Shown here: positions 1 through 7,274 of the stretch, one piece after another
Layout of the letters: the number at the start of each line of letters is the position of its first letter
Position numbering within the stretch: position 1 is the stretch's first letter
NCBI GenBank assembly: GCA_003133345.1
Contig: PKXB01000140.1
Coordinates: 14,879-30,438, forward strand
Direction of reading: 5' to 3'
Source of the DNA: Hyphomicrobiales bacterium
GTDB taxonomy: Bacteria; Pseudomonadota; Alphaproteobacteria; Rhizobiales; Xanthobacteraceae
Length of the DNA: 15,560 nt
Notes under the pieces: model-generated
What the model saw: the letters and a program-made list of their open reading frames with translations, nothing else
What the model was told of the DNA's origin: nothing
Databases searched by the model: none
Position numbers and translations under genes: made by a program

Positions 1-31
1 CCCATGGGAGAGGTGAAGCAGAAGACGCGAC

Positions 32-589
32 TTAGTAGCTGCCCGTGCCGTCGATCACGGCCTTGAGCTGGATATATTCCTGGCAGTCGGTGTTGCCGCA
101 CAACAGCTTCACCTTTTGCAGATCGTCCTCGGCCTTGAGCCGGTTGCCCTGTTCCATCTGCCACATGCCGTAATAGGACCAGGTGCGTGTGTGGTTGGGA
201 TCGGATGCGAGCGCCTTTTCGTACCAGACCTTGGACTGATCGTAGTTGCCCATCCGGCGGAACGAGTAGCCGATATAGTTGGCGACGTCGGGATGCTCGT
301 CATGGCCGAGCGCATGCAGGGCGGCGATCCCAGTCTGGTAGTTGCCGGCGAGGATCAACTGGCGGGCGGCGCGGTAGTCGCGGAGGAATTTCTCTTGCGC
401 CAGCTGCTGCTCCTGCTGCTCGATCATGTTGCTCTTCTTTTTCTTCTTCTTGCCGTCGTCATCGGTCGTCGGGTACGGCGTGTCGGTGCCCATGGCATGG
501 ACGGTGACCGGCTTGATGCTCACGGCGGTTACGAGCAAGGCGGCGGCGGCGAAAAGGCCGATGTGGCGCAGCGCTTGGGTCGGGGTCAT
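32..589 (-). CDS. Secreted tetratricopeptide-repeat protein
   Basis: Encodes 185 residues. An N-terminal signal peptide (hydrophobic core about residues 10-24, likely cleavage after VHA at 32) predicts export to the periplasm. An acidic patch and a run of six lysines (47-52) follow, then a Gln/Glu-rich stretch, then TPR-like helices from about 78 to 162, including the typical 'GNY..S..WYEKAL..DPNH' pattern at 114-133. The C-terminus carries two cysteines (C164, C169) that could form a disulfide. TPR domains bind other proteins; no partner can be named from the sequence. The start is supported by AGGAGA about 10 bases upstream. The gene is divergent from the His-rich gene and nothing follows it within the window. 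The fold is fairly sure, the biological role unknown. Confidence 0.85.
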   Translation of the reverse strand: MTPTQALRHIGLFAAAALLVTAVSIKPVTVHAMGTDTPYPTTDDDGKKKKKKSNMIEQQEQQLAQEKFLRDYRAARQLILAGNYQTGIAALHALGHDEHPDVANYIGYSFRRMGNYDQSKVWYEKALASDPNHTRTWSYYGMWQMEQGNRLKAEDDLQKVKLLCGNTDCQEYIQLKAVIDGTGSY

Positions 590-882
590 GGTGGAACGTC
601 TCCTGTAGGGGCTCGGACTTCAGAATACGACGAATCGTGCCGATGTGAAAAAACAATCTGTGATCGGGGTCTAGTCCCATTTGTTACAAAAAATTTAGCC
701 GCGTCACGATCCCGCCCGGTTTCTGACACTGGCCGGTACCGCTGTTTGAATGGGCGATAACGGCGCGCTTCAGAGCGGGTTCAGTGCCGTGCGCGCATCC
801 TGTGGACAACGATCGGCGCCAAGCCGGTCGGCCGAACAACCCCAGGGTTCGCGGCACCCCGATTGAGATGAGGATTACGTCC
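590..882. other. Divergent intergenic region
   Basis: This 293-base stretch separates the leftward TPR gene from the rightward His-rich gene and must hold both promoters. I see no RNA gene and no repeat. An open frame continues upstream of the His-rich gene to a GTG at 784, but it has no ribosome binding site there and its extra residues precede a good signal peptide, so I treat it as untranslated. No convincing -35/-10 pair could be fixed by eye. Confidence 0.5.
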
Positions 883-1182
883 ATGTTCAACAAACTCGCT
901 GCCGCCGTCATAGCGGTGAGCCTGATCGCCGGCTCGGCGCTGGCGCAAACTTCTGGAAGCATTGGCACGCCCACTGTGCCCGCCAGCACCAGCCAGCCGG
1001 CGGTGAAAGCCGACACGGCCAAGTCCACCACTGAGGCGAGCGTGAAGCACGCCGGCAAGACGACCAAGCACGCGGTCAAGATGGTGAAACACCGCAAGCA
1101 CTTCGCGCATGCGAAACACGTCAAGCAGGTGAAGCACGCCAAGCACATGAAGCGTCCGGCCAAGATCAAGACGATCGGCTGA
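883..1182 (+). CDS. Small secreted histidine/lysine-rich protein
   Basis: Encodes 99 residues from ATG 883, chosen because TGAGGA at 869-874 is an 8-base-spaced ribosome binding site and the product then starts directly with a signal peptide (MFNKLAAAVIAVSLIAGSALAQ, cleaved after ALA or AQ). A Ser/Thr/Ala/Pro linker (about 23-50) leads into a strongly basic tail with seven Lys-His dipeptides. Histidines fall at 56, 63, 70, 73, 76, 79, 85 and 88, spaced by 7 or multiples of 3. Such tails can bind metal ions or polyanions, but no function is shown here. Short His-rich exported proteins are common in this bacterial order. ATG 868, five codons upstream, is an alternative start. A strong hairpin follows the stop. 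Confidence 0.8.
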   Translation: MFNKLAAAVIAVSLIAGSALAQTSGSIGTPTVPASTSQPAVKADTAKSTTEASVKHAGKTTKHAVKMVKHRKHFAHAKHVKQVKHAKHMKRPAKIKTIG

Positions 1183-1205
1183 ACCGACATTTGATGGTTG
1201 CATGA

Positions 1206-1239
1206 CGAGCAAGCGCTGCCGGTGGCGGCGCTTGACTCG
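1206..1239 (+). terminator. Hairpin after the His-rich gene
   Basis: An imperfect inverted repeat lies 24 bases after the stop. CGAG (1206-1209) and CAAGCGC (1210-1216) pair with GCGCTTG (1228-1234) and CTCG (1236-1239), with one bulged A at 1235 and an 11-base loop. No U-tract follows, so it would be a weak or Rho-assisted terminator, or a 3'-stabilising hairpin. It separates the His-rich transcript from the riboswitch leader. Confidence 0.5.
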
Positions 1240-1261
1240 TTCGCCTATTCAAGGGAACATT

Positions 1262-1460
1262 TTACCGTGCTGGTTCCCCGGGTGACTCTGGGGACGAAAG
1301 AGGGAACACGGATTCCGCCGGTTCGTCCTTTGCGAATTCGCAGAAGTCCGTGGCTGCCCCCGCAACTGTAAGCGGCGAGCCCGCGTCCGCATGGCCACTG
1401 GGAAACCGGGAAGGCCGGACGCAACTGAGCAACGACCCGCGAGCCAGGAGACCTGCCAGC
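1262..1460 (+). promoter_or_regulatory. Cobalamin (adenosylcobalamin) riboswitch
   Basis: The aptamer is recognisable in order. It has a GTGCTGGTT-type 5' element and P2 hairpin (about 1268-1295), AGAGGGAACACGG (1300-1312), the nearly invariant CTGCCCCCGCAACTGTAA (1354-1371), CCACTGGGAAACCGGGAAGG (about 1395-1414), and the B12 box GAGCCAGGAGACCTGCCAGC at 1441-1460. These riboswitches bind adenosylcobalamin and switch off the downstream gene. The target is the TonB-dependent receptor at 1683, which identifies that receptor's substrate as a cobalamin-type corrinoid. The 5' boundary is approximate. Confidence 0.95.
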
Positions 1461-1610
1461 GCGGTCACCCAACCGGTGGACGGGGCGTCCATACGGAGCG
1501 GTCTTTCGCAGCGGTGACGACAATGCCGGTGCGAAGCCGTGAGAGCAGCCTCTCCCACGACATTGCACACGTGAGCATCGCGCGTCGTCGTATGCGTGCC
1601 GCTTAGCGTG

Positions 1611-1673
1611 TCCTTCGCATCGGGCTTGGTCTCACCCGATGCGTCCGCCTTCGCGCGGGCGCAAACGAAGGAG
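1611..1673 (+). promoter_or_regulatory. Probable riboswitch expression platform (SD sequestration)
   Basis: The receptor's ribosome binding site AAGGAG (1668-1673) can pair with two upstream copies of an anti-SD. CCTTCG (1648-1653) forms a local 6-bp hairpin with CGAAGG (1666-1671). TCCTTCG (1611-1617) can form a 7-bp helix with CGAAGGA (1666-1672). Between the two copies sits a perfect 9-bp hairpin, CGCATCGGG (1616-1624) with CCCGATGCG (1635-1643). No U-tract follows, which favours translational rather than transcriptional control. The pairings are seen in the sequence; the switching mechanism is inferred. Confidence 0.6.
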
Positions 1674-1682
1674 CGTTGCGTC

Positions 1683-3719
1683 GTGGGAACGAAACGAAGG
1701 ATCTGCGGCGCGCTGTTCGCGCTGACGAGCTTAACGGCAACCGCCGCGCAAGCGCAAAGCAACACCGAGGTGCTGCCCGCGATCGATGTCTGGGCGAGCC
1801 GCACCGGTACCGGATTTATCGGCGCATCCACCAGCACGATCACCGCCGAGGACATCGCGCGTTCACCCGGCACGACGCTTCAGGAATTGTTGTCGCAAGA
1901 GGTGGGTGTCCAAACCATCAGCACGACCAGCGGTCAGAACGGCGCCGGCACGACGGTCGACCTGCGCGGTTTCGGCGCGACGGCGGTCTCGAACACGCTC
2001 GTTTTGCTCAACGGACGCCGGCTGACCGACATCGATCTGTCCGGCATCGATTTCAGCACGATCTCGCGCGATAGCATCCAGCGCATCGAAATCACTCGCG
2101 GCAACAGCGGCGCGGTGCTTTACGGCGACGGCGCCGTCGGCGGCGTCATCAATATCATCACCAAGACCGGCGTGGCGCAGCCGCCATCCGGGCGCGTCGA
2201 AGCCAGCTTCGGCTCGTTCAACCAGCGCGAACTCAATGCGTCCGCCGCCGCGTCGCAGGGCCCGTTCGCGGTTTCGGTGTTCGGCAACGGAGTCAATTCG
2301 GACGGCTATCGCGTCAACGACTATGTGCGCCAGCGCAATGCGGTCGGCGACCTACGCTACACCGGCGATGAGGGCAGCGCCTGGCTCAATATATCCGGTG
2401 ATGAGCAGCATCTCGGCTTGCCGGGCGCGCGACTGGTGACGCTGACCTCGAGCGAACTCGCCACCGACCGGCGCGGCGCCACGACGCCGGACGCGTTTTC
2501 CAGCAAGACCGGCGGCAGCCTGACGCTGGGAGTGTCGCGGATGATCGGAACGAGCGTCGAACTAATCGTGGACGGCAATCTGCGCCGCAAGGATCAAACG
2601 ATCTTTTCCACGTTGTTCGATTCCGACACCTCGGATATTCGGACCCTCAACACCGCCTCGCTGACGCCGCGGGCGAACATCAACACCCAATTGTTCGGCG
2701 TGCCCAACAAGATCACCACCGGCATCGATTATTACAATTCCACGCTCGAAGCCAAGCGCAGCGTCGCTCTCACCGACCCGCCGTACCACACCTACGATCT
2801 CAACCAGCAAGCGGCGGCGATCTATTGGCAGCAGACGGTCGGTGTGCTGCCGACGACCGATATTTCCTTCGGCGCGCGGTTGCAGCAAACTCGCCTGTCG
2901 GCCCGCGACCGCTACGATTCGACGGCGCCGGGGGGCGCGTTCGACGTCCAAGCGACGCCGCTCGATTCCATCGAGATGCAGCACGCTTTGCATCTCGGCT
3001 TCGAGCAGCGCTTTTCGCCGATGTTCGCGGTGTTCGGGCGCCTCGCGCGCAGTTTCCGCACTCCGAACGTGGACGAGCGCATCGGCGTGAACGCCTTCCC
3101 GGTCGATTTCAATCTGAAGACCCAGACCTCGCGCGACATCGAGGGCGGCGTACGCGGGCGCTTCGGCGCTCTCGAATGGCAGTCGAGTGTGTATGAGATG
3201 CTGCTCAACAACGAGATTCTGTTTATTCCGTTTCCGCCGATCGGCGCCAACATCAACCTCGATCCGACGCGCCGCGTCGGTGTCGAGAACAGCGCGACGC
3301 TGCGGCTGTCCGACATCCTGCGCTTGAAGGGCGGGCTGACCTATACCCGCGCCACCTTCCGCGAGGGGATGTATGCCGGCAACGACATTCCGCTGGTGTC
3401 GCGCTGGACCGGCAATCTTGGGCTGACCTGGGACGTCTATCCGAAGTTCGCCGTGTTCGATGCGGTCGTGCGCTACGTCGGAGAGCGGCGCATGGACAAC
3501 GATCAGGCTAATTTCCAGCCGATGATTCCAGCTCACACCACGTTGGATCTCCGCCTCGGCGGCGAGATGAAGAACCTGTTCTGGTCGTTGTCGGTGCAGA
3601 ATCTATTCAACGTTCTTTACTTCGATTACGCCGTCGCGAGTTCCGCGACGTATGGCCGCTACAATGCTTATCCCCTGGCCGGACGGACCTACATGGTGAA
3701 GGTCGGCGCCACGTTTTGA
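1683..3719 (+). CDS. btuB: TonB-dependent outer-membrane cobalamin receptor (BtuB-like)
   Basis: Encodes a 678-residue outer-membrane transporter that would import corrinoids using TonB/ExbBD energy. The signal peptide is residues 1-24 (ends AQA). A possible TonB box lies near 29-37 (EVLPAIDVW). The plug domain (about 48-163) contains DLRGFGA (93-99), VLLNGRRL (107-114) and IQRIEITRGNSGAVLYGDG (132-150), all typical of TonB receptors. The remainder is a 22-strand-type barrel ending in phenylalanine, as barrel proteins do. I chose GTG 1683 because AAGGAG lies 9 bases upstream and the signal peptide starts there. The frame stays open to an ATG at 1596, inside the riboswitch leader, with no ribosome binding site. 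Substrate assignment rests on the cobalamin riboswitch; a Btu transporter is not in this window. Confidence 0.9.
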   Translation: MGTKRRICGALFALTSLTATAAQAQSNTEVLPAIDVWASRTGTGFIGASTSTITAEDIARSPGTTLQELLSQEVGVQTISTTSGQNGAGTTVDLRGFGATAVSNTLVLLNGRRLTDIDLSGIDFSTISRDSIQRIEITRGNSGAVLYGDGAVGGVINIITKTGVAQPPSGRVEASFGSFNQRELNASAAASQGPFAVSVFGNGVNSDGYRVNDYVRQRNAVGDLRYTGDEGSAWLNISGDEQHLGLPGARLVTLTSSELATDRRGATTPDAFSSKTGGSLTLGVSRMIGTSVELIVDGNLRRKDQTIFSTLFDSDTSDIRTLNTASLTPRANINTQLFGVPNKITTGIDYYNSTLEAKRSVALTDPPYHTYDLNQQAAAIYWQQTVGVLPTTDISFGARLQQTRLSARDRYDSTAPGGAFDVQATPLDSIEMQHALHLGFEQRFSPMFAVFGRLARSFRTPNVDERIGVNAFPVDFNLKTQTSRDIEGGVRGRFGALEWQSSVYEMLLNNEILFIPFPPIGANINLDPTRRVGVENSATLRLSDILRLKGGLTYTRATFREGMYAGNDIPLVSRWTGNLGLTWDVYPKFAVFDAVVRYVGERRMDNDQANFQPMIPAHTTLDLRLGGEMKNLFWSLSVQNLFNVLYFDYAVASSATYGRYNAYPLAGRTYMVKVGATF

Positions 3720-3725
3720 AAACGG

Positions 3726-3758
3726 CGCTAGCGCGGCCATCCTCCAGCCGCGCCAGCG
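3726..3758 (+). terminator. Hairpin terminator candidate after the receptor gene
   Basis: Seven bases past the receptor stop, CGCT (3726-3729) + GCGCGGC (3731-3737) pair with GCCGCGC (3747-3753) + AGCG (3755-3758), with one A/C mismatch and a 9-base loop. Only two Ts follow, so intrinsic termination may be incomplete. Confidence 0.5.
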
Positions 3759-3807
3759 TTCGTGAATCCTGCTAGGTTTCACCCGTCACAATTCCGGAGG
3801 GCGAATC

Positions 3808-4377
3808 ATGCCGATGTTGCGGAGCCTCTTTGCAGCCGTTTTCCTCTCCGCGCTTGTGCTGCCCGCGCTGGCCGCCGACGATATCCTCGACGCCATCGAT
3901 GCGGCCCGCAAAGCCTATCAGGCGGGCGACATGGCAGGCGCCAAGCAGTCGCTCGATCTTGCCTCGCAGCTGGTCGGGCAGAAGAATGCCGAAAGCTTCG
4001 CGGCGCTGTTGCCGGCAGCGCTGCCGGGCTGGAAAGCCGAGCAGGCCGAGACCACGTCGGTCGGCGTCACCGTGTTCGGCGTTACTTCGGCGAGCCGCCG
4101 CTATACCGGTCCCGACGGCCGCGACGTAGAGGTACGCATTACCGGGGACTCGACGCTGGTCGTGCAGTTTGCGCAGTTCCTGATCAATCCGACGATCGCT
4201 GGCGCCATGGGCAAGCTCATCCGCGTCGGCGACCAGCAGGCGCTGCAGACCCACGAAGGCTCGATCAATATGGTCGTCGCCAATAAATTTCTGGTCACCG
4301 TGGATGGCTCGGCCGACGCCGCATCGAAGCTCGCCTATGCCCATGCGGTGGACACGGCCAAGCTGTCGAAGATGTAA
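3808..4377 (+). CDS. Periplasmic protein of unknown function
   Basis: Encodes 189 residues. The start ATG has GGAGG about 8 bases upstream. A clear signal peptide (residues 1-22, ending ALA) points to the periplasm. An alpha-helical segment (about 24-60) with 'DAIDAARKAYQAGDMAGAKQSLDLASQLV' spacing resembles a helical hairpin, and a mixed alpha/beta domain follows ('VEVRITGDSTLVVQF', 'INMVVANKFLVTVDGS'). I do not recognise a named family with confidence. It lies 88 bases after the receptor gene, with a hairpin between, so it may be its own unit rather than part of the cobalamin regulon. It converges on the hydrolase gene with only 3 bases between the stops. Confidence 0.75.
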   Translation: MPMLRSLFAAVFLSALVLPALAADDILDAIDAARKAYQAGDMAGAKQSLDLASQLVGQKNAESFAALLPAALPGWKAEQAETTSVGVTVFGVTSASRRYTGPDGRDVEVRITGDSTLVVQFAQFLINPTIAGAMGKLIRVGDQQALQTHEGSINMVVANKFLVTVDGSADAASKLAYAHAVDTAKLSKM

Positions 4378-4380
4378 AAG

Positions 4381-5349
4381 TTAAAACGGTTCCCACATCG
4401 CCGGCACCAGTTCATAGCCGGTGCCGCTCCTGACGATGTGGCCGCAGGCCGGGAACGGGAAGTGATAGGCCTCGACCAGCATGCGGTCGGCCGCCGCGCG
4501 GTCGAGCATGTCGGTGCGCGTTTTCATCGCCTGCGGCCCATCCATGTCATAGCTCGGCTGCCATTCCGGGTGGCGTACGAACAGCCACGGCTCGCGCGCG
4601 GTGTCGCTCATCGCCAGCATCGATTGATTGCCGGAATGGATCGCGAAGGCGGTATGGCCGGGCGTGTGGCCGAAAGCGGGAACCGAGACGATGCCGGGTG
4701 CGACCTCGGCGCCGGGCTGGAACGGCCGCACCTCCTTAGCGATGTCCTTGAAGATGCGCCGCGCGTTGAGGAAATAGCGATGCACCGCGCCGGTCGATTG
4801 CGCCATGGTGCCGTCGTCCATCCAGAATTTCCATTCCGGCTCCGGCACAAGAATTTCGGCATTGGCGAATACCTTGTCGCCGTCCTTGGTCTTGATGCCG
4901 TCGATGTGGTCGGGATGGAAATGCGAAATGAGGATGGTGTCGATGGCGTCCGGCTTAATGCCGGCGGCGGCGAGATTGGCATTCATGAAGCCGGCGGTGT
5001 CGGTGATCTGGCCGGCAGTGCCGGTGTCGATCAGCACCAGCCTGGCGCCGGTGTTCACCAGCAGCGCGGTGAACGAGATCGGCAGCACGCTCGGCGGCAA
5101 GAAGCCGGCAGCAAGCGCTTCATTCACCGCCGCCGCGCTGGCATTGCGCACGAATTTGTCGTCGATCGGCACATACCAGATGCCGTCGTAGAGCGCGGTG
5201 AGCTGGTAGTCGCCGAGTTTGTAGCGGTAGACGCCGGGGCCTTGCGCCTTGGCCGTGGGCGCGGCGGCGCGTCCTTGCACCGGCAGTGCGGCGCAGCCGG
5301 CGGCAAGCAGGGGGCCGGTCAGAAATGAGCGGCGGGAAAACGCGGACAT
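4381..5349 (-). CDS. Tat-exported metallo-beta-lactamase-fold hydrolase
   Basis: Encodes 322 residues. The N-terminus has a twin-arginine signal (SRRSFLTG at about 5-12, then a hydrophobic Ala-rich core), so the folded enzyme is expected in the periplasm. The MBL-fold metal motif HFHPDH is at 143-148, followed by FGHTPGH (226-232) and the metal-bridging Asp in SDT (249). The C-terminal YHFPFPACGH supplies the last histidine. Substrate is unknown; lactonases and other ester or thioester hydrolases share this fold. I start at ATG 5349 so the Tat motif lies near the N-terminus; GGGAG lies 3 bases upstream, closer than usual. In-frame starts at 5379 and 5421 are possible. It sits 85 bases behind the TTT gene on the same strand, probably one operon. 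Confidence 0.85.
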   Translation of the reverse strand: MSAFSRRSFLTGPLLAAGCAALPVQGRAAAPTAKAQGPGVYRYKLGDYQLTALYDGIWYVPIDDKFVRNASAAAVNEALAAGFLPPSVLPISFTALLVNTGARLVLIDTGTAGQITDTAGFMNANLAAAGIKPDAIDTILISHFHPDHIDGIKTKDGDKVFANAEILVPEPEWKFWMDDGTMAQSTGAVHRYFLNARRIFKDIAKEVRPFQPGAEVAPGIVSVPAFGHTPGHTAFAIHSGNQSMLAMSDTAREPWLFVRHPEWQPSYDMDGPQAMKTRTDMLDRAAADRMLVEAYHFPFPACGHIVRSGTGYELVPAMWEPF

Positions 5350-5434
5350 GGGCTCCCGTTTCACCGATGAGCGAGGCATTTGTTCGGCGGGCGAGGCTCC
5401 AAATGTAAACACCGCCGCCATCAGATATTTCAGA

Positions 5435-6409
5435 TCAATCGGTCTTGATATTGTTTTCCTTCACGACCGGTCCCCACAACGCCATCTGCTCGGCGAGGAA
5501 TTTTCCCTCATCTTCAGGACTGCTCATACGGAGTGTGACCTGAAGATTTTCGGTGAGCATCTTGTTGACAGTCGCCTCGCGCAGAGATTCACCGAGCGCG
5601 GCGGCGAAGCGTTCAATGATCGGCTTCGGCGTACCGGCCGGCGCGAACACGCCCCACCATGCGTAGGATTCGAAGCCGTCAAAGCCGCTCTCGATCGCAG
5701 TCGGCACCGTCGGCAGCGAGGAAACCCGGGTTTTGCCTGTCTGCATCAATGGCAGAATGTTGTTCGCCTTTATCTGCGGCATACACAACGCGCCGCTGCC
5801 GATAATCATATCGACATGGCCGGCAATGGCATCGTTCATCGCTGGACCGCCGCCTTTATACGGCACGTGCACGAGTTTGCAGCCGGCGCGCTTGGCGAGC
5901 AGCGTCATGGTCAGATGACCGCCACTGCCGCTGCCGACCGAGGCGTAGGTGATGGTGTCCGGTTTTTCCTTGGCCGCAGCGACCACGTCCGCAACTGTTT
6001 TGAATGGCCGCGACGGGTGTGTGGCGAGCACGTTCGGGGCGGTCCCGATCAACATCACCGGATCGAGGTCCTTGGCGGTGTCGAAGGGTAGATTGAACAG
6101 AAACGGATTGACCGCATGGGTGTCGAATACGAACAGCCAGGTGTTGCCGTCGGGCGGTGATTTCACCACCAGGCCGGTGCCGACGCTGCCGGATGCGCCC
6201 GGCTTATTTTCGATGATCAAGGTTGCGTTGAGTCTCTGTTGCAGGCCGGGCTGGACCATGCGCGCGATGGGATCGGTCGTGCCGCCCGGTGGAAAGGGCA
6301 CGATGATCTTGATGATGCCGGAAGGCCAGGTCTCAGCCTGTGCGGCAAGCTGCGCGGCCAAAGGTGCGGCTATGCCGCCGAGTACCAACGATCGTCGTGA
6401 GATTTTCAT
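5435..6409 (-). CDS. Bug/TTT family tripartite tricarboxylate-type solute-binding protein
   Basis: Encodes 324 residues from ATG 6409, preceded by GGAGAGG at a 6-base spacing. The Tat-like signal peptide has KISRRSLVLGG near the N-terminus and ends around AQA (24). The family signature IIVPFPPGGTTDPIARMV follows at about 33-50, and GSGSGGHLTM and VPYKGGGPA later, all typical of Bug proteins, which bind carboxylated substrates in the periplasm. The length is normal for the family. No TctA/TctB membrane subunits are here, so it is an orphan binding protein, as is frequent in Bug-rich genomes. The downstream hydrolase on the same strand suggests a catabolic pairing, but the ligand is unknown. 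Upstream lies a possible GntR-type operator. Confidence 0.92.
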   Translation of the reverse strand: MKISRRSLVLGGIAAPLAAQLAAQAETWPSGIIKIIVPFPPGGTTDPIARMVQPGLQQRLNATLIIENKPGASGSVGTGLVVKSPPDGNTWLFVFDTHAVNPFLFNLPFDTAKDLDPVMLIGTAPNVLATHPSRPFKTVADVVAAAKEKPDTITYASVGSGSGGHLTMTLLAKRAGCKLVHVPYKGGGPAMNDAIAGHVDMIIGSGALCMPQIKANNILPLMQTGKTRVSSLPTVPTAIESGFDGFESYAWWGVFAPAGTPKPIIERFAAALGESLREATVNKMLTENLQVTLRMSSPEDEGKFLAEQMALWGPVVKENNIKTD

Positions 6410-6440
6410 ATTTAGCCTCTCCGGGATTTTATTGTGGCTG

Positions 6441-6452
6441 ATAGTATACAAT
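6441..6452. promoter_or_regulatory. Possible GntR/FCD-type operator
   Basis: ATAGTATACAAT is a near-perfect 12-base palindrome (five of six pairs match). It contains the GTATAC core seen in operators of FCD-subfamily GntR repressors, which often control organic-acid transport genes. Read on the minus strand it overlaps a TATACT -10-like element 32 bases before the TTT start codon. No regulator gene is adjacent, and no good -35 was found. Confidence 0.35.
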
Positions 6453-6547
6453 TGTTACGCGCATTGTGCACGGCATCCCTGGCCGATCCCGCGTGAACCG
6501 CTATGATCGCGGCGGCGAGCGTAAAGCGGAAAATGCGGAGACGGTCG

Positions 6548-6961
6548 ATGCGGTGGTTGGTGCTGGTTGCGGTGCTCATGGTCGGCGGCTGCGCGACTGA
6601 AGTCGGCCCAAGTCCAGCCGAACTGAAGGCGCAGTGGGAGGCGCAGAACGTCTTTCCGCAAAATTACAAGGCCGACCTGATGGCCTACATGCGCACCTAT
6701 CTCAACGACCCGACCCATATTCGAGCCGCGGCGGTGTCGCAACCGCAGCTCAAGCCGGTCGGGCCGGGCGAACGATACGTCGCCTGCGTGCGCTTCGACG
6801 CGCGCAAGAGCGGCGGACAATATGCCGGTCCGAAGGAAGGCGTCGCGATTTATGTGTCGAACAAGCTCGACCGCTTCCTCGGCGTGCCGAAAGAGGTGCG
6901 GGAATTTTGTAAGGACGCGGTTTACGCGCCGTTTCCCGAGCTGGAAACGCTCACGCGCTAG
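6548..6961 (+). CDS. Small putative lipoprotein, unknown function
   Basis: Encodes 137 residues. A short hydrophobic signal leads to the lipobox VGGC with the lipidated cysteine at 15, so it should be anchored in a membrane facing the periplasm. The mature part has a Pro/Glu-rich start and a conserved-looking core (YMRTYLNDPTHIRAA, YVACVRFDARK, VAIYVSNKLDRFL) of mixed alpha/beta character, with two further cysteines. Start ATG 6548 is favoured by GGAG (6537-6540) at a 7-base spacing. ATG 6533 would add MRRRS and give a more basic N-terminus, so it cannot be excluded. It is divergent from the TTT gene and convergent with the cold shock gene. No function can be assigned. Confidence 0.75.
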   Translation: MRWLVLVAVLMVGGCATEVGPSPAELKAQWEAQNVFPQNYKADLMAYMRTYLNDPTHIRAAAVSQPQLKPVGPGERYVACVRFDARKSGGQYAGPKEGVAIYVSNKLDRFLGVPKEVREFCKDAVYAPFPELETLTR

Positions 6962-6971
6962 GGCATGCTTT

Positions 6972-6999
6972 TTGACGCGCCAAAAAAGGCACGCGTCAA
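6972..6999. terminator. Hairpin between convergent genes
   Basis: TTGACGCG (6972-6979) and CGCGTCAA (6992-6999) form a perfect 8-bp stem, extended by CC/GG around an A6 loop. It lies 10 bases after the lipoprotein stop, with the cold shock gene converging from the right. No U-tract follows in either direction, so it may act as a bidirectional block rather than a classic intrinsic terminator. Confidence 0.45.
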
Positions 7000-7070
7000 C
7001 TACCGGGCTTTACCAGCTCGGCGGAACCAGGTTCAGACAAAAAGGCCGCAAGTAGCCTCGGGCGACGAGG

Positions 7071-7274
7071 TCACTTAACCTTGAGGTTCTCCGCGGATGT
7101 CTTTCCGCGATTCTCGACGAGCTCGAACTGGACGGTCTGACCTTCGTTCAGCGTGCTAAGGCCGGCGCGCTCAACCGCCGAGATGTGTACGAACACATCC
7201 TTCCCGCCTTCTTGCGGCTGGATGAAGCCATAGCCCTTCGTCGGATTGAACCACTTTACGGTGCCCTGAGGCAT
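7071..7274 (-). CDS. cspA: CspA-family cold shock protein
   Basis: Encodes 67 residues, the usual length of a single cold shock domain. It binds single-stranded RNA/DNA in the cytoplasm and acts as an RNA chaperone. RNP1 (KGYGFI, 13-18) and RNP2 (VFVHI, 27-31) are intact, as is the N-terminal GTVKWFN. Start ATG 7274 has GGAGAT about 7 bases upstream; the frame is open further upstream but those residues are not part of the domain. Several cspA paralogues are usual in this group and I cannot say which this is. Its transcript runs toward the hairpin at 6972-6999; a short AGGC/GCCT stem followed by U5 (7058-7039) may also contribute to termination. Confidence 0.95.
   Translation of the reverse strand: MPQGTVKWFNPTKGYGFIQPQEGGKDVFVHISAVERAGLSTLNEGQTVQFELVENRGKTSAENLKVK

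Noticed and set aside
116..760. Long plus-strand frame opposite the TPR gene
   Set aside because: It is antisense to a gene with a signal peptide and TPR pattern; its composition (Arg/Val/Leu-rich, low complexity) fits a GC-skew shadow and it lacks a ribosome binding site.
2562..3536. 324-codon minus-strand frame inside the receptor gene
   Set aside because: The plus strand here is an unmistakable TonB barrel; the antisense product is Arg/Glu/His-rich with no domain.
4438..5328. 296-codon plus-strand frame opposite the MBL hydrolase
   Set aside because: It is an antisense shadow of a gene with all metal-binding motifs intact.
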